Notes under the pieces: model-generated
What the model saw: only the letters and a program-made list of their open reading frames with translations
What the model was told of the DNA's origin: nothing
Databases searched by the model: none
Shown: positions 28,039 to 42,159 of the stretch, piece after piece
Layout of the letters: every line of letters begins with the position of its first letter
How positions within the stretch are numbered: position 1 is the stretch's first letter
Made by a program: the position numbers and the translations under genes
Source of the DNA: Edwardsiella tarda ATCC 15947 = NBRC 105688
GTDB taxonomy: Bacteria; Pseudomonadota; Gammaproteobacteria; Enterobacterales; Enterobacteriaceae
Length of the DNA: 64,000 bases
Assembly: GCF_003113495.2 (NCBI RefSeq)
Contig: NZ_CP084506.1
Span: 1,178,001 to 1,242,000, forward strand
Reading direction: 5' to 3'

Positions 28039-28611
28039 TTAGTCGGCGCGGCCCATAAAGCGACGCTCTTCGACGTGAATACGGATCTTTTCGCCGTTGC
28101 TCAGATACTCCGGTACCTGGACGACCAGCCCGGTCGGCAGGGTAGCCGGCTTGGTACGCGCACTGGCGGAGGCACCCTTGATGCTCGGGGTGGTCTCGAC
28201 GATTTCCATGTCGACGGTCTGCGGCAGTTCGAGTGCCAGCACCTGGCCTTCCATGGTCAGCACCTGCATCCCCGGGATGCCGCCTTCCGGGATAAACAGC
28301 AGCTCTTCTTCGATCTGCTCTTTCTTGAAGGTGTACGGGGTGTAGTCTTCGTCATCCATAAACACATACTCGTCGCCGTCGATGTAAGAGAAGGTGACGG
28401 GACGACGGCTCAGGGTGATGGTCTCCAGCAGATCGTCGCCTTTAAAGCGCTCTTCCACTTTCAGCCCGGTACGCACGTCGGAGAAACGCATTTTGTACAG
28501 GGTCGCCGCGCCGCGTGCGCTGGGGGACTGGATATCAATATCGCGGACCAACAGCAGCTTACCGTTGTAGTTTACCGCCATACCGCGTTTGATTTCGTTA
28601 GCTCTGGCCAT
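28039..28611 (-). CDS. efpL: Elongation factor P-like protein EfpL (YeiP)
   Basis: EfpL is an EF-P paralogue that relieves ribosome stalling at difficult motifs such as polyproline. The 190-residue protein has the three-domain EF-P fold, starts [18 protein letters not shown], and carries the EfpL-type extended loop with an unmodified Arg ([12 protein letters not shown], Arg about residue 33) where EF-P has the modified Lys. The tail [21 protein letters not shown] is typical. In E. coli yeiP is also beside yeiQ and setB. Confidence 0.96.
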   Translation of the reverse strand: MARANEIKRGMAVNYNGKLLLVRDIDIQSPSARGAATLYKMRFSDVRTGLKVEERFKGDDLLETITLSRRPVTFSYIDGDEYVFMDDEDYTPYTFKKEQIEEELLFIPEGGIPGMQVLTMEGQVLALELPQTVDMEIVETTPSIKGASASARTKPATLPTGLVVQVPEYLSNGEKIRIHVEERRFMGRAD

Positions 28612-28770
28612 GATTGCAATACCTTAAAAAAACAGCGGGGTTATTCGGCCGCGCTCCCATCCGTTACGGATACCACTGGCGATACGGCGGGAGGCAGTCA
28701 GGTGGCGACACACTACCCGTACACCGCGTTTCAGGCAAGGGGAGGCGGCGGAAAAAGTGGCCTCGACGGG

Positions 28771-28798
28771 AAAAGAGGCGCCCCGGAGAACGGGGCGC
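28771..28798 (-). terminator. Probable terminator of mtr
   Basis: The stem gcgcccc(g) / (c)ggggcgc lies directly after the mtr stop and is followed on the minus strand by CTCTTTTCC. Confidence 0.6.
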
Positions 28799-28805
28799 GA
28801 GTCGT

Positions 28806-30056
28806 TTAGCGGTAGATTGGTAACAGATTGAACAGAGACAGAATATGGGCGATGGCGTTGAGCAGGCCAAAGCCGATCACCAAGACGATGACCGCGATGC
28901 CGCCCGGCACGCGATAGTGCGCTTGCGGGAAGCGGCGGCGGCTGGCGTGCGCCATTAGCGCCGGGACGATCACCGCCCAGATGGTGGCCGCCAGGCCAGC
29001 GAAGCCGATGGCATACAGGAAGCCATTGGGGAACAGCAGCGCGCCGATGGTCGGCGGCACGAAGGTGATCAGCGCGCTCTTGGCCCGCCCACTCGGTGTA
29101 TCGGTAAACTTCAGCATGTCGGCGATGTAGTCGAACAGCCCCAGAGAGACGCCGAGGAAGGAGCTGGCCAGAGCCATATAGGAGAAGGCGTTCAGCAACT
29201 GCGTCACTAACGGGCTGCTGGCGACGCTGCCCATCTGCTTGAGCAGGCTGCCAATGTTACCACCCTCGGCGATGATCTGGCGGAAGGCCGCCCGGCTGAT
29301 GTTGCCCTGGATCACATACTGCCAGAAGAGGTAGATCACCAAGGCGATCAGGGTGCCGTACAGCAGGCTACGCACCACCGCGCGACTATCCTTGTTGTAA
29401 TACTTGACCAGCCCCGGCACGTTGCCATGGTAGCCAAACGAGGTCAGCAGGTAGGGCATCGCGGCCAATGCATAGGGCAGGTAACTGGCCTGTTCGTCGC
29501 CGCGATCGAACAAGATGGCGGGGTCGACATGGGTAAACATATCACCGGTCGACAGCAGGAAGGTGATCACCATCCCGCCGATGAGCACGGTGCTCAGGCG
29601 ATCCACCGCCCGCGTCGACAGCCAGACGATGAACCCGACTAACAGGGCGAAGACCCCACCGGCCAACGGCTGGCCAACCTCGGCCAACGGTGCCAGCGTA
29701 TGGGTGATGATCGAACCGCCGGCGGAGATATAGGCATAAGTCAGGATATACAGCACGAAGGCGATGGACAGCCCGTTGAGACTATTCCAACCCTTGCCCA
29801 ACAGATCGCCCACCATGGTATGGAAGCTGGCTCCCGCCGGGTAGTGCAGGTTGCTCTCCAGGATCATCAGACCGGATAGGTACATGCAGGCCCAGGTGAT
29901 GAGTAACAGGATGGCGGAGAGGCTGAACCACACCCCGGCGGTGACGACGGGAATGGAAAACATACCGGCGCCAACGGCGGTTCCGGCGATGATCATCGCT
30001 CCGCCCAAGATTGAGGGGCGCTGCAACGAGGTGGTCAAGGTCTGCTCCATGGTCAT
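28806..30056 (-). CDS. mtr: Tryptophan-specific transporter Mtr
   Basis: This is a high-affinity tryptophan-proton symporter of the aromatic amino acid permease (AAAP/HAAAP) family with 11 predicted helices in 416 residues. It matches E. coli Mtr more than TyrP or TnaB, for example in LLGKGWNSLNGLSIAFVLYILTYAYISA (residues about 86-113), SFGYHGNVP and the end HILSLFNLLPIYR. The ATG at 30056 follows AGGAG at six bases. A TrpR-type operator lies 23 bases upstream, which independently supports the tryptophan assignment. In E. coli mtr is at another locus. Confidence 0.92.
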   Translation of the reverse strand: MTMEQTLTTSLQRPSILGGAMIIAGTAVGAGMFSIPVVTAGVWFSLSAILLLITWACMYLSGLMILESNLHYPAGASFHTMVGDLLGKGWNSLNGLSIAFVLYILTYAYISAGGSIITHTLAPLAEVGQPLAGGVFALLVGFIVWLSTRAVDRLSTVLIGGMVITFLLSTGDMFTHVDPAILFDRGDEQASYLPYALAAMPYLLTSFGYHGNVPGLVKYYNKDSRAVVRSLLYGTLIALVIYLFWQYVIQGNISRAAFRQIIAEGGNIGSLLKQMGSVASSPLVTQLLNAFSYMALASSFLGVSLGLFDYIADMLKFTDTPSGRAKSALITFVPPTIGALLFPNGFLYAIGFAGLAATIWAVIVPALMAHASRRRFPQAHYRVPGGIAVIVLVIGFGLLNAIAHILSLFNLLPIYR

Positions 30057-30078
30057 CGGTGACTCCTGTGGATTCTTA

Positions 30079-30098
30079 TGTACTAGCGCAATGGTACG
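30079..30098 (-). promoter_or_regulatory. TrpR-type operator upstream of mtr
   Basis: Read on the minus strand, CGTACCATTGCGCTAGTACA matches the trp operator halves CGTAC and CTAGTAC with the exact spacing of the consensus (CGTAC-N7-CTAGTAC). E. coli mtr is repressed by TrpR, so the function is expected. Confidence 0.75.
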
Positions 30099-30363
30099 AT
30101 GCGGCGCATAGAAAGTAAACCGGAGAATCGACGCGTAGAGAAAGAAAACCCGATGGGGTAGAGGAGGAGTCGCGACCGGGCCGCTGAAAAGGCGGCCATG
30201 ACGTTTTTTTCACCGGCGGGGCTAGCCGACGCGGCGCGGCTTTGTTAGGGTAAGCGCCCCGCCGAGCCGAGCGCCGATTTTTTCTGCGCCGCATCGGTCC
30301 TGGCCGCCCATCGGGTGTGCGCCCCTAGCATCGACCGCCCGAGGCGGAGAGGAGAAGTCATCA

Positions 30364-30621
30364 ATGATGGAGTGCCGCGCCGCGTGTGCCGCCTGTTGTA
30401 TCGCCCCGTCGATATCCAGCCCGATCCCGGGGTTGCCGCAGGGCAAGCCAGCGGCGATGCCGTGTCCACAGTTGGATGAGGCGTTGCGTTGTCGGCTATT
30501 TCACTCCGCACAGCGCCCGGCGGTGTGTGGCCAGCTTAAGCCCTGCGCCGAGATGTGCGGCGCGGATCGTGAGGCGGCGTTGGCTTATCTGGGCGCCTTG
30601 GAGCGCGCCACCACACCCTGA
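30364..30621 (+). CDS. yeiW: YeiW family CxxC-type zinc/iron-chelating protein (UPF0153)
   Basis: The 85-residue protein belongs to the YkgJ/UPF0153 family, identified by the cysteine pattern ECRAACAACCIAPSISSPIPGLP at the N-terminus, CPQLDE and CRLF in the middle and EMCG towards the end, all as in E. coli YeiW. The eight-plus cysteines probably bind iron or zinc; the cellular role is unknown. GAGGAG precedes the tandem ATG codons at 30364 and 30367, and either may be used. It is convergent with setB, its neighbour in E. coli too. Confidence 0.9.
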   Translation: MMECRAACAACCIAPSISSPIPGLPQGKPAAMPCPQLDEALRCRLFHSAQRPAVCGQLKPCAEMCGADREAALAYLGALERATTP

Positions 30622-30678
30622 GTCGGCGCCACCGCGCGGGCGAGTCCATCGCCACGTGTTCCCCGATAGGCGCCCGGT

Positions 30679-31893
30679 TTAGGGCGCCGATGTCGAATTG
30701 TCCGTGAGTTGACGATCGCTCTTCATCTTCAGCATGCAAGCGCTGGCGGCGAAGAGCATCAGCAGCGACACCGGGAATACCGCCGAGTAGTTCCACCATT
30801 CGGCCAGGGCCCCGGCGATCGAACCGGCGATGATCCAGCCGATACGTCCGCTGGTGGTGAACAGCGTGGTGGCCGAGCCCGCCTGTCCCGGCATCAGATC
30901 CTGGAAGTACAGCATGCCGATCCCCGCCAAGATACCGATAAACACCGCATTCAGCAGTTGCAGAGCCAGCAGGGCCCAGGGATGGGTGATCCAGCATAAT
31001 CCCGCGTAGAACAGCACCCCGGCCGCCAGCGCCAGCAGCATCAGGCGCCGTTTCCCCAGTCGTTTGGCATAGACGCCGGCGATCAGCATCGTCGGGATCT
31101 CTAGCCCGGCGGCGCTGCCCATCATCAAGCCGGCCAGCCGCTCCGGGAGTTGCAGCTGATGGCTGATATAGAGCGGCATATTGATTAGATACATGCTATT
31201 GCAGGTCCACATTAAGGTGGCGCAGATCAGCAGCAGCAGCGTCTGATGGCGATTACGGCGTGGAGCCTGGGCGCCGCCGCGCGGGGTTTCCGCCGCTCGC
31301 GGCATCGTCGGCAGCCAGCGCCACACGATGGCGGCGCATAATAGAAAGGTGAGGGTCGCGGCCAGATACATCAAGGTGAAGCCCCAGCCCAAGGCCATGG
31401 CGAAAGCCAGCGGTGGGCCAATCACCCAGGCCAGGGAGATCTGGGCGCGCAGGATGGAGCTGAACATCACCGCCTCCTTGCCGCTGCGATCGGCATACTC
31501 GCGCGCCAGGGCGAACATCTGCGGGTTGGCGGTGGAGCCGAAACTGGTTAGGCATACCCCGACCACCAATAACAGGGTGTAGTTGCGGTTGTAGGCGAAC
31601 AGGAGGCAGCCGAGGGCTCCCAAGAGGCAGCATCCCAGGATTAATCGCTTACGATCGCCGCGCCGATCCGAGAGGCTGGCGAGCCCTTGACTGACGATGA
31701 TGCCGATCACGGCGCTGCCAGTATAAAACAGGCCGACCAGCAGCGGACTCTGCGTGACCTCGCTGGAGAGGAACAGGCTGAGCGTCGGGGTTTGAAGCGC
31801 CCCGGCGATCCCGGTGAGAAACGCGACGATCAAGAAGGCGCTGCCGGTACGATCGGGGAGTCGTCGAGTGAGGGCGCGGGCAAGAGTGAGCAT
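30679..31893 (-). CDS. setB: Sugar efflux transporter SetB
   Basis: SetB is a major facilitator of the SET family that exports lactose and glucose analogues in E. coli. The 404-residue protein has 12 predicted helices and family blocks such as TPTLSLFLSSEVTQSPLLVGLFYTGSA-type sequence near residues 35-62, SDRRGDRKRLI and NADP-independent MFS loop motifs. In E. coli setB lies beside fruBKA; here it is 15 kb away from fru but still next to yeiW and close to yeiP, which marks a rearrangement between fru and setB. Confidence 0.93.
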   Translation of the reverse strand: MLTLARALTRRLPDRTGSAFLIVAFLTGIAGALQTPTLSLFLSSEVTQSPLLVGLFYTGSAVIGIIVSQGLASLSDRRGDRKRLILGCCLLGALGCLLFAYNRNYTLLLVVGVCLTSFGSTANPQMFALAREYADRSGKEAVMFSSILRAQISLAWVIGPPLAFAMALGWGFTLMYLAATLTFLLCAAIVWRWLPTMPRAAETPRGGAQAPRRNRHQTLLLLICATLMWTCNSMYLINMPLYISHQLQLPERLAGLMMGSAAGLEIPTMLIAGVYAKRLGKRRLMLLALAAGVLFYAGLCWITHPWALLALQLLNAVFIGILAGIGMLYFQDLMPGQAGSATTLFTTSGRIGWIIAGSIAGALAEWWNYSAVFPVSLLMLFAASACMLKMKSDRQLTDNSTSAP

Positions 31894-31984
31894 GGATCAA
31901 CCGCTAATAAGCTGAGAAAGTAAGGGGGTATTTGGCGCGCATGTTACGCACCTTCTAGATAAATGAAAAGGGATTTCAATATTC

Positions 31985-32009
31985 GACGGCGCCCGTTGCA
32001 GGCGCCGTC
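31985..32009 (-). terminator. Probable terminator of torYZ
   Basis: A 9-bp perfect stem (gacggcgcc / ggcgccgtc, 7-base loop) lies 30 bases after the torZ stop; on the minus strand it is followed by an AT-rich stretch without a clean T-run. Confidence 0.6.
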
Positions 32010-32039
32010 AGACGGTGGGATTAACGCGTCGTGCCGGCG

Positions 32040-34532
32040 TTAGGCGCCGCGCGGCACGTCATGTGCGGTATTGGCCGGTGGGGTGCCCTGGAACTTCTCG
32101 ATCTCCAGCTGCGCCATATGGCCACAGTTACCCTGGGCCAGGCGAGAGGAGCCGATATCGAAGGTCAGGCAGTTGACGTTGCCGTTTCGACACAGCGAAC
32201 CGGGCTTCGCCGGATCGGCCGGATCGAACCAGGCCCCTTCGCTGATACGCACGACCCCGGGGCGGATATCCTGGGTGACGATGGCGCCGACCAGGATCTG
32301 ACCACGATCGTTCCAGGCGCGTACCAGATCGCCGTCGGCGATGCCACGTGCCTTGGCATCCTGCGGATGGATCAGGATCGCCTCACGATTGGCGACGGCA
32401 TACTTCTCACGCAGCGGGGTGTTGTCCAGCTGGGAGTGCAGACGGTTGACGGCGTGCGCGGTACTCAGCGAGAGCGGGAAGCGTTGAGCCACCTCGCTTT
32501 GATACCACTCATAGGGTGGCATCCAGCTAGGTAATCCCTTGCAGTCGGGGTAGTTCATCGCGGCGATGGTATCCGAGTAGATCTCGATCTTGCCGGACGG
32601 TGTCCCGAGTGGGTTGAGCAGCGGGTTGGCGCGGAAATCGGCGTAGCGCACCCACTCCTTGTTGGCCGGCGGGATCGGGAAGCGGATGTAGTTGTTGGAC
32701 GCCCAGAACATATCGAATGGCGGCAGGGCGACGCGCGCGTTGCGTGCCTGCGCCGCCATGCCATCGTACATTCCTTTCAGCCATTGCTGTTCATCCTTAC
32801 CCTCGGTGAAGGCCTCCAGGGCCCCAAGCTTCTCTGCCAGCCCCGCGAAGATGGCGAAGTCGTTACGTGCCTCGTGTTGCGGTGGAACGCATTGATGCAT
32901 CGGGAATACATACAGCTGGGAGTAGTCACCGCCCATCTCCAGATCGTTACGTTCATAGCTGGTGGTGGCGGGCAACACGATGTCGGCGTACTTGGCGGTG
33001 GCGGTCCAGTAAGGTTCGTTGACCACGATGGTCTCCGGCCGACGCCAGGCTTCGATCAGGTTGTTGGTATTTTGATGGTGGCCGAAGGGGTTGCCCCCGG
33101 CGACATACACCATCTTCACATCGGGATAGGTAACCTTGCCGCCGTTAAAGTCGATGGTCTTGCCCGGGTTGGCCAGGCAATCGGCGATGCGTGCCACCGG
33201 AATAGGCGTCGGACTGTTCTTCGGCGCATTCCCCGCCGAGATCCCCGACAAGATACCGCCGCGCGCCGTGGGGCTACCGCCGGAGGAGTAGTGATAGCTA
33301 AAGCCGAAGCCACCGCCAGGCAGGCCGATTTGGCCAAGCATGGCGGCCACGGTGACCAGCAGCCAGTGAGGCTGTTCGCCGTGATGCTGGCGCTGGATCC
33401 CCCAGCCCGCCATGATCATGGTGCGCTGACGAGCCATGTCTCGTGCCAACTGGCGCAGGGTTTCGGCCTCGACGCCACTGATGGCCGACGCCCAGGCGGC
33501 ATCCTTGACGACGCCATCATCCTTACCATTCAGGTAGTCGGCGAAACGATCGAAGCCGACGGTATAGGTGGCGAGGAAGTCGCGATCGTGCAGTTTCTCG
33601 CTCATCAGGGTGTGGGCGATACCGAGTAGCATCGCCGCGTCGGTGTAGGGGTGCGGGGCGATCCACTCGGCATTGAGCTGGGTGGTGCTGGCGCTGCGTA
33701 CCGGATCGATACTGATGATACGCGTGCCCTTCTTCTTCAACGCCTCGAAGCCGGTCTGGCCGACATGGTCGGGCATATTCCAGCTGTTTTCCAGGGTGAT
33801 CATGGGGTTACAGCCCCAGAGCACCACCAGCTCGCTGTGCTCGATCACGTTGGGCCAGGCGGTTTGCTGCTCGTAGACCTCCATCGAGCCGACCACGTGG
33901 GTCATGATGACCTGCGCCGCGCCGGTCGAGTAGTCACCGGCGTAGCCGAGGAAGCCGCCGCTGAGGTTCATCAGGCGTTGCAACAGGGTACGGCTATTAT
34001 GCAACATGCCGACGCTCTTCCAGCCATAGGAGCCGGCGTGGATGGATTGCGGGCCATACTGGCGTTGCAGGCGAGTGATCTGGTCGCTGACCAAGGTGAG
34101 CGCCTGATCCCAGCTGACGCGAACCCACTCGTCGCAGCCACGTAGCTCGGGATGGCCATTCTGCGGCCCCCCCTCCAGGTAATGCTTACGCACCATCGGG
34201 TACTTGATGCGGTTGGCGGCATGGACCTGATAGGGGGCCATGGTGATCAGCTCATTGGGGTAGGGATCGTCGCTGACCGCTCGTACGCCGACCATCCGAT
34301 CGTCGCTTACGATGGCCTCGAAGGCCCCCCAGTGGGCGCCGGTCAACGGCCCCTTTTGGGCCGGCTGCAGGGCGGTAAACTGCGGCAACGCCAGGCTGAT
34401 GGCCTGCGCCAGCGCCGACTTGGGCCACAGCCCGGCCAGTAGCGGTGCGCCGAGCAGGGCGGCGCCACCGGCGAGGAAATGACGGCGTGAGACGCACAGC
34501 GGCGCGGCGGTGGGGGCGGTTTTCTTATTCAT
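32040..34532 (-). CDS. torZ: Trimethylamine-N-oxide reductase TorZ-type, molybdopterin enzyme
   Basis: This is a periplasmic terminal reductase of the DMSO/TMAO reductase family with a bis-MGD molybdenum cofactor. The 830-residue precursor has a twin-arginine signal (SRRHFLAGGAALLG). The fold-defining blocks GDYSTGAAQV (with the Ser molybdenum ligand expected in this family), MAGWGIQRQHHGEQPHW and GQIGLPGGGFGFSYHYS are present. It resembles TorZ (SYGW-S-G-LH-A-TLLQR-MNL) more than TorA or BisC; TorZ reduces TMAO and biotin or methionine sulfoxides. The ATG at 34532 overlaps the torY stop as TGATG. No torD chaperone gene is linked. Confidence 0.93.
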   Translation of the reverse strand: MNKKTAPTAAPLCVSRRHFLAGGAALLGAPLLAGLWPKSALAQAISLALPQFTALQPAQKGPLTGAHWGAFEAIVSDDRMVGVRAVSDDPYPNELITMAPYQVHAANRIKYPMVRKHYLEGGPQNGHPELRGCDEWVRVSWDQALTLVSDQITRLQRQYGPQSIHAGSYGWKSVGMLHNSRTLLQRLMNLSGGFLGYAGDYSTGAAQVIMTHVVGSMEVYEQQTAWPNVIEHSELVVLWGCNPMITLENSWNMPDHVGQTGFEALKKKGTRIISIDPVRSASTTQLNAEWIAPHPYTDAAMLLGIAHTLMSEKLHDRDFLATYTVGFDRFADYLNGKDDGVVKDAAWASAISGVEAETLRQLARDMARQRTMIMAGWGIQRQHHGEQPHWLLVTVAAMLGQIGLPGGGFGFSYHYSSGGSPTARGGILSGISAGNAPKNSPTPIPVARIADCLANPGKTIDFNGGKVTYPDVKMVYVAGGNPFGHHQNTNNLIEAWRRPETIVVNEPYWTATAKYADIVLPATTSYERNDLEMGGDYSQLYVFPMHQCVPPQHEARNDFAIFAGLAEKLGALEAFTEGKDEQQWLKGMYDGMAAQARNARVALPPFDMFWASNNYIRFPIPPANKEWVRYADFRANPLLNPLGTPSGKIEIYSDTIAAMNYPDCKGLPSWMPPYEWYQSEVAQRFPLSLSTAHAVNRLHSQLDNTPLREKYAVANREAILIHPQDAKARGIADGDLVRAWNDRGQILVGAIVTQDIRPGVVRISEGAWFDPADPAKPGSLCRNGNVNCLTFDIGSSRLAQGNCGHMAQLEIEKFQGTPPANTAHDVPRGA

Positions 34533-35692
34533 CACTTCGTCTCCTCGGCACGATCGGCAGACATATCGCTGGCGTGTTTTTGGACATATTGGGTCAGTAG
34601 GCGCAGCTGTTCTTCATTCAACGAGGTGCGTGAGGCCATGCCCTTGACCACCCCGATCCATTGGTTGGCGTTGAATCGATCCAACGCGGTGAGGCCGTGA
34701 CAGCCGGTGCAGTTGTCGGACATCATCGTGGCGGCATAGCGCCAGATGGGTTGCTCACTGCCGATCAGTTTGGCCTTCGGCAGCCAGACGGCGAGGCTGA
34801 CGCGATGCCAGATCAATCCCGTCGCCGCATCGGTCTCGCTCGACAGGACTTTCACCTGCTTACGCGCGGCCTCACCCAGCAATGCCGCCAGAATGCGTTT
34901 GCCTTGGGCATCGTAGATCACCTGGTTGACGCCATCCTGCTGCCAGCCATTGAGTTCGCCTTGGATCATCTCGCCCTGGCGTTGCAGGACGCGGATGGCG
35001 GTTGACGGCATCAGGCTACCATCGTCGTGCGCGCCGCTGTTCGGGCTCAGGAAGAACGGTTGGGTGGTGATGGCGTACAGGGTGTGGGCGCTGACCGGTG
35101 TCTGGGCGGCGGCGGCGGCCAGTTCGTTGGCGCCGGCGGCCGTCAAGGCGCTCATATCCGGCAGAATATGAGCGACCCCCTTATGGCAATCGATACAGGT
35201 TTCACCCTGCTTGATCGCCACCGGGTGCTGCTGGCGTGCTTCCGGACTCTGATCGATGATATCCATCGCCTGGTAGCTGTGGCAGGAGCGGCAGGTCGCC
35301 GAATCGTTGGCCTTCATGGTGTTCCAGACGCTTTGCGCCATGGCCAGCTTGTGGGCCTGGTACTTCTCGGGGGTGTCGATCTTCCCGGTGAGTTCACCAT
35401 AGACATCCTTCAGCGCCAACACCTTGGTTTTCAGGAAGTCGAGAGGTTGTTGCGGGACGTGGCAGTCGGCGCAGTCGGCGCGGATGCCGGGTTTATTCTG
35501 GAAGTGGACACTGCCCTGATATTCGGCCAGCGGTTGTTGCATGGTGTGACAGGAGACGCAGAACTCGGTGCTACTGGTCTTATGTAGCACGGTGAAGCTG
35601 GCGGCGACCAGGATGATGCCGAGGATCACGCCCAGCAGCAGTAACCACGGCCAACGCCGATGTCGCCCAGAGGCGGGATAACGATTGCTCAT
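34532..35692 (-). CDS. torY: Pentaheme c-type cytochrome TorY (NapC/NirT plus C-terminal heme)
   Basis: TorY passes electrons from the menaquinol pool to TorZ. From the ATG at 35692 it has 386 residues: an N-terminal membrane anchor (about residues 13-36), four CxxCH heme sites in the NapC-like half (CVSCH, CADCH, CRSCH, CIDCH) and a fifth (CTGCH) in the C-terminal domain, the TorC/TorY pattern. An upstream in-frame start adds 16 residues without family similarity and would precede the anchor. It is the first gene of the torYZ operon. Confidence 0.94.
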   Translation of the reverse strand: MSNRYPASGRHRRWPWLLLLGVILGIILVAASFTVLHKTSSTEFCVSCHTMQQPLAEYQGSVHFQNKPGIRADCADCHVPQQPLDFLKTKVLALKDVYGELTGKIDTPEKYQAHKLAMAQSVWNTMKANDSATCRSCHSYQAMDIIDQSPEARQQHPVAIKQGETCIDCHKGVAHILPDMSALTAAGANELAAAAAQTPVSAHTLYAITTQPFFLSPNSGAHDDGSLMPSTAIRVLQRQGEMIQGELNGWQQDGVNQVIYDAQGKRILAALLGEAARKQVKVLSSETDAATGLIWHRVSLAVWLPKAKLIGSEQPIWRYAATMMSDNCTGCHGLTALDRFNANQWIGVVKGMASRTSLNEEQLRLLTQYVQKHASDMSADRAEETK

Positions 35693-35745
35693 AGAATGGA
35701 CCTTATTATTATGAGAGGGGAGTAACACTTGCCATGACACGCCGC

Positions 35746-35767
35746 GTGTAACACGTCGGCGTTACAC
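35746..35767. promoter_or_regulatory. Inverted repeat upstream of torYZ
   Basis: GTGTAAC, eight bases, then GTTACAC form a perfect 7-bp inverted repeat 54 bases before the torY start; a third copy (GTAACAC) lies at 35722-35728. It looks like a regulator site between promoter and gene. It is not the CTGTTCATAT box known for TorR, and the regulator is unknown. Confidence 0.55.
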
Positions 35768-35938
35768 TTTTTCCTAATTAATCATATTACGATTAGTGCT
35801 ATCTACTCTGTTGAATTGCGGTCGAAAGGTGGGTTTCGTGAGCGGGCAGACGCTTTTTGTATCGGTCATTAACCCACGGATACAGCACGTTCACACCCCT
35901 ATTACCTCAGGGGAGGAGACGCCAGCGGGGAGGGAAAG

Positions 35939-35956
35939 GACGCCGCCGTAGCGGCG
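35939..35956 (-). terminator. Probable terminator of the his operon
   Basis: The stem gacgccgc / gcggcgtc with a short loop lies about 10 bases after the hisI stop; the minus strand continues CTTTCCC, a weak T-run. Confidence 0.6.
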
Positions 35957-35966
35957 TCGGGTGAGA

Positions 35967-36595
35967 TTAAGGGCGGCGGGCGTGGCGCTGAGATAGGCAG
36001 TCGATGACGTCACCTAGCGATAGACGCTGATCCTGAAGCAGCACCAGCAGATGGTAGACCAGATCGGAGGCCTCGTTGACCAGCTCGTCGCGGTCCTGCA
36101 CGGTGGCGGCCAGCGCCGTCTCGACGCCCTCTTCACCGACCTTCTGGGCGATGCGTTTGGTGCCGCTGGCGTAGAGGCGCGCGGTGTAGGAACTTTGCGG
36201 ATCGGCGTGCTTACGCGCCGCCAGCAACTGCTCTAACTGATAGAGGAAGAGCCATTGCGGGGTGGCGGGGTCGAAACAGCTGTCCGTGCCGAGGTGGCAG
36301 GTCGGTCCCTGCGGCTCGGCCAGCACCAGTAACGTATCGCGATCGCAGTCCGGCGTGATGCTGACCACATTCAGCACATGGCCGGAGGTTTCCCCCTTGG
36401 TCCACAGGCGCTGCTTGCTGCGCGAATAGAAGGTGACCTTGCCGCTGCGCTCGGTCTGTTCCAACGCCTCCGGCGTCATGTAGCCCAGCATCAGCACTTG
36501 GCCGGAGGCGGCATGCTGCACGATGGCCGGCATCATTCCCTCGACCTTATTCCAATCCAGCCGCTCTTTTTGTTGTTGCGAAAGAAAACCTTGAG

Positions 36596-36602
<7 letters not shown>
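35967..36602 (-). CDS. hisI: Bifunctional phosphoribosyl-AMP cyclohydrolase / phosphoribosyl-ATP pyrophosphatase
   Basis: HisI (HisIE) carries out the second and third steps of histidine synthesis. The N-terminal cyclohydrolase domain shows [26 protein letters not shown] and the zinc residues in DCDRD; the C-terminal pyrophosphatase domain shows [24 protein letters not shown]. The protein has 211 residues, eight more than in E. coli because of a longer N-terminus. It overlaps hisF by seven bases and is the last gene of the operon. Confidence 0.97.
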
Positions 36603-38692
<2,090 letters not shown>

Positions 38693-38693
<1 letters not shown>

Positions 38694-39772
38694 CACAGCA
38701 CTCCTTTCGAGCTGGGTAAGCGATCATCCTCGATGCGGATGGCTTGGCGCAGGGTACGGCCGAAGGCCTTGAAGAGGCTCTCGACGCGGTGATGGTCGTT
38801 CTTACCCTTGGTCTTCAGGTGCAGCGTGACCCCCATCGCGTAGGCGAGCGATTGGAAGAAGTGCTCCACCATCTCGGTGCTGAGATCACCGACACGCTGA
38901 TGGCTGAACTCCGCCTTGAAGGAGAGGTAGGGGCGTCCGGAGATATCCAGCGCACAGCGCGCCAGACACTCATCCATCGGCAGGACGAAACCGAAACGGG
39001 CGATGCCGCGCTTGTCGCCTAAGGCGACACGTAACGCCTCACCCAATGCCAGGCCGCAATCTTCTACCGTGTGGTGATCGTCGATGTGCAGATCACCCTG
39101 CGCCTCGAGGCGCAGACGTAGACCGCCGTGGGTGGCGATCTGATCCAGCATGTGATCGAAGAAGCCGATACCGGTACGGATATGGTTATCGCCCTGACGA
39201 TCCAGCCACACCTCGGCGACGATCGCCGTCTCGCGGGTGACGCGCTCGACCCGAGCATGGCGATCGCGGCGGGTCAGGCGCTCGGCGATCTGCGGCCAGT
39301 CGAGGCTAGTGCCCTCCTGTGGGTCGGCGGCGTAACGTAGGCCGTTGATCCCCATGTTATGTGCCAGTTGCAGGTCACTGTCGCGATCGCCGATCACCCA
39401 TGAGGCCTGGCTATCGAGGATGCCGGGTTGCAGATAGGCGTCGACCAGCCCGGTGGCCGGCTTACGGCAGGCGCACCCGGCTTGCGGCAGATGCGGGCAG
39501 ATCAGCACCTGATCGAAGACGATGCCCTGTGAGGTGAAGATCTGCATCATCAGATCGTGCGGCGCGTCGAAGTCCGCCTGCGGGAAGCGTTCGCTGCCCA
39601 AACCATCCTGGTTGCTGACCATCACCAGGCGGTAACCAGCCTGTTGCAGACGCAGCAGCGCCGGGATGACGCCGGGCATCAGCGCCAGCTTATCCAGTCG
39701 GTCGACCTGAAAGTCCTGCGGCGGTTCGACGATCAGGGTGCCGTCGCGATCGATAAAGAGATACTTTTCCAT
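38693..39772 (-). CDS. hisB: Bifunctional histidinol-phosphatase / imidazoleglycerol-phosphate dehydratase
   Basis: HisB fuses an N-terminal HAD phosphatase (FIDRDGTLI at residues 6-14, zinc-binding [14 protein letters not shown] near residue 93) to a C-terminal IGPD domain with the metal-binding HHTVEDC and [14 protein letters not shown]. Its 359 residues compare with 355 in E. coli. It lies two bases after hisC and overlaps hisH. Confidence 0.98.
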
Positions 39773-39774
39773 GG

Positions 39775-42155
<2,381 letters not shown>

Positions 42156-42159
42156 GGTC

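Noticed and set aside
28806..30056. Naming this permease TyrP
   Set aside because: The C-terminus, several internal blocks and the TrpR-type operator fit Mtr better.
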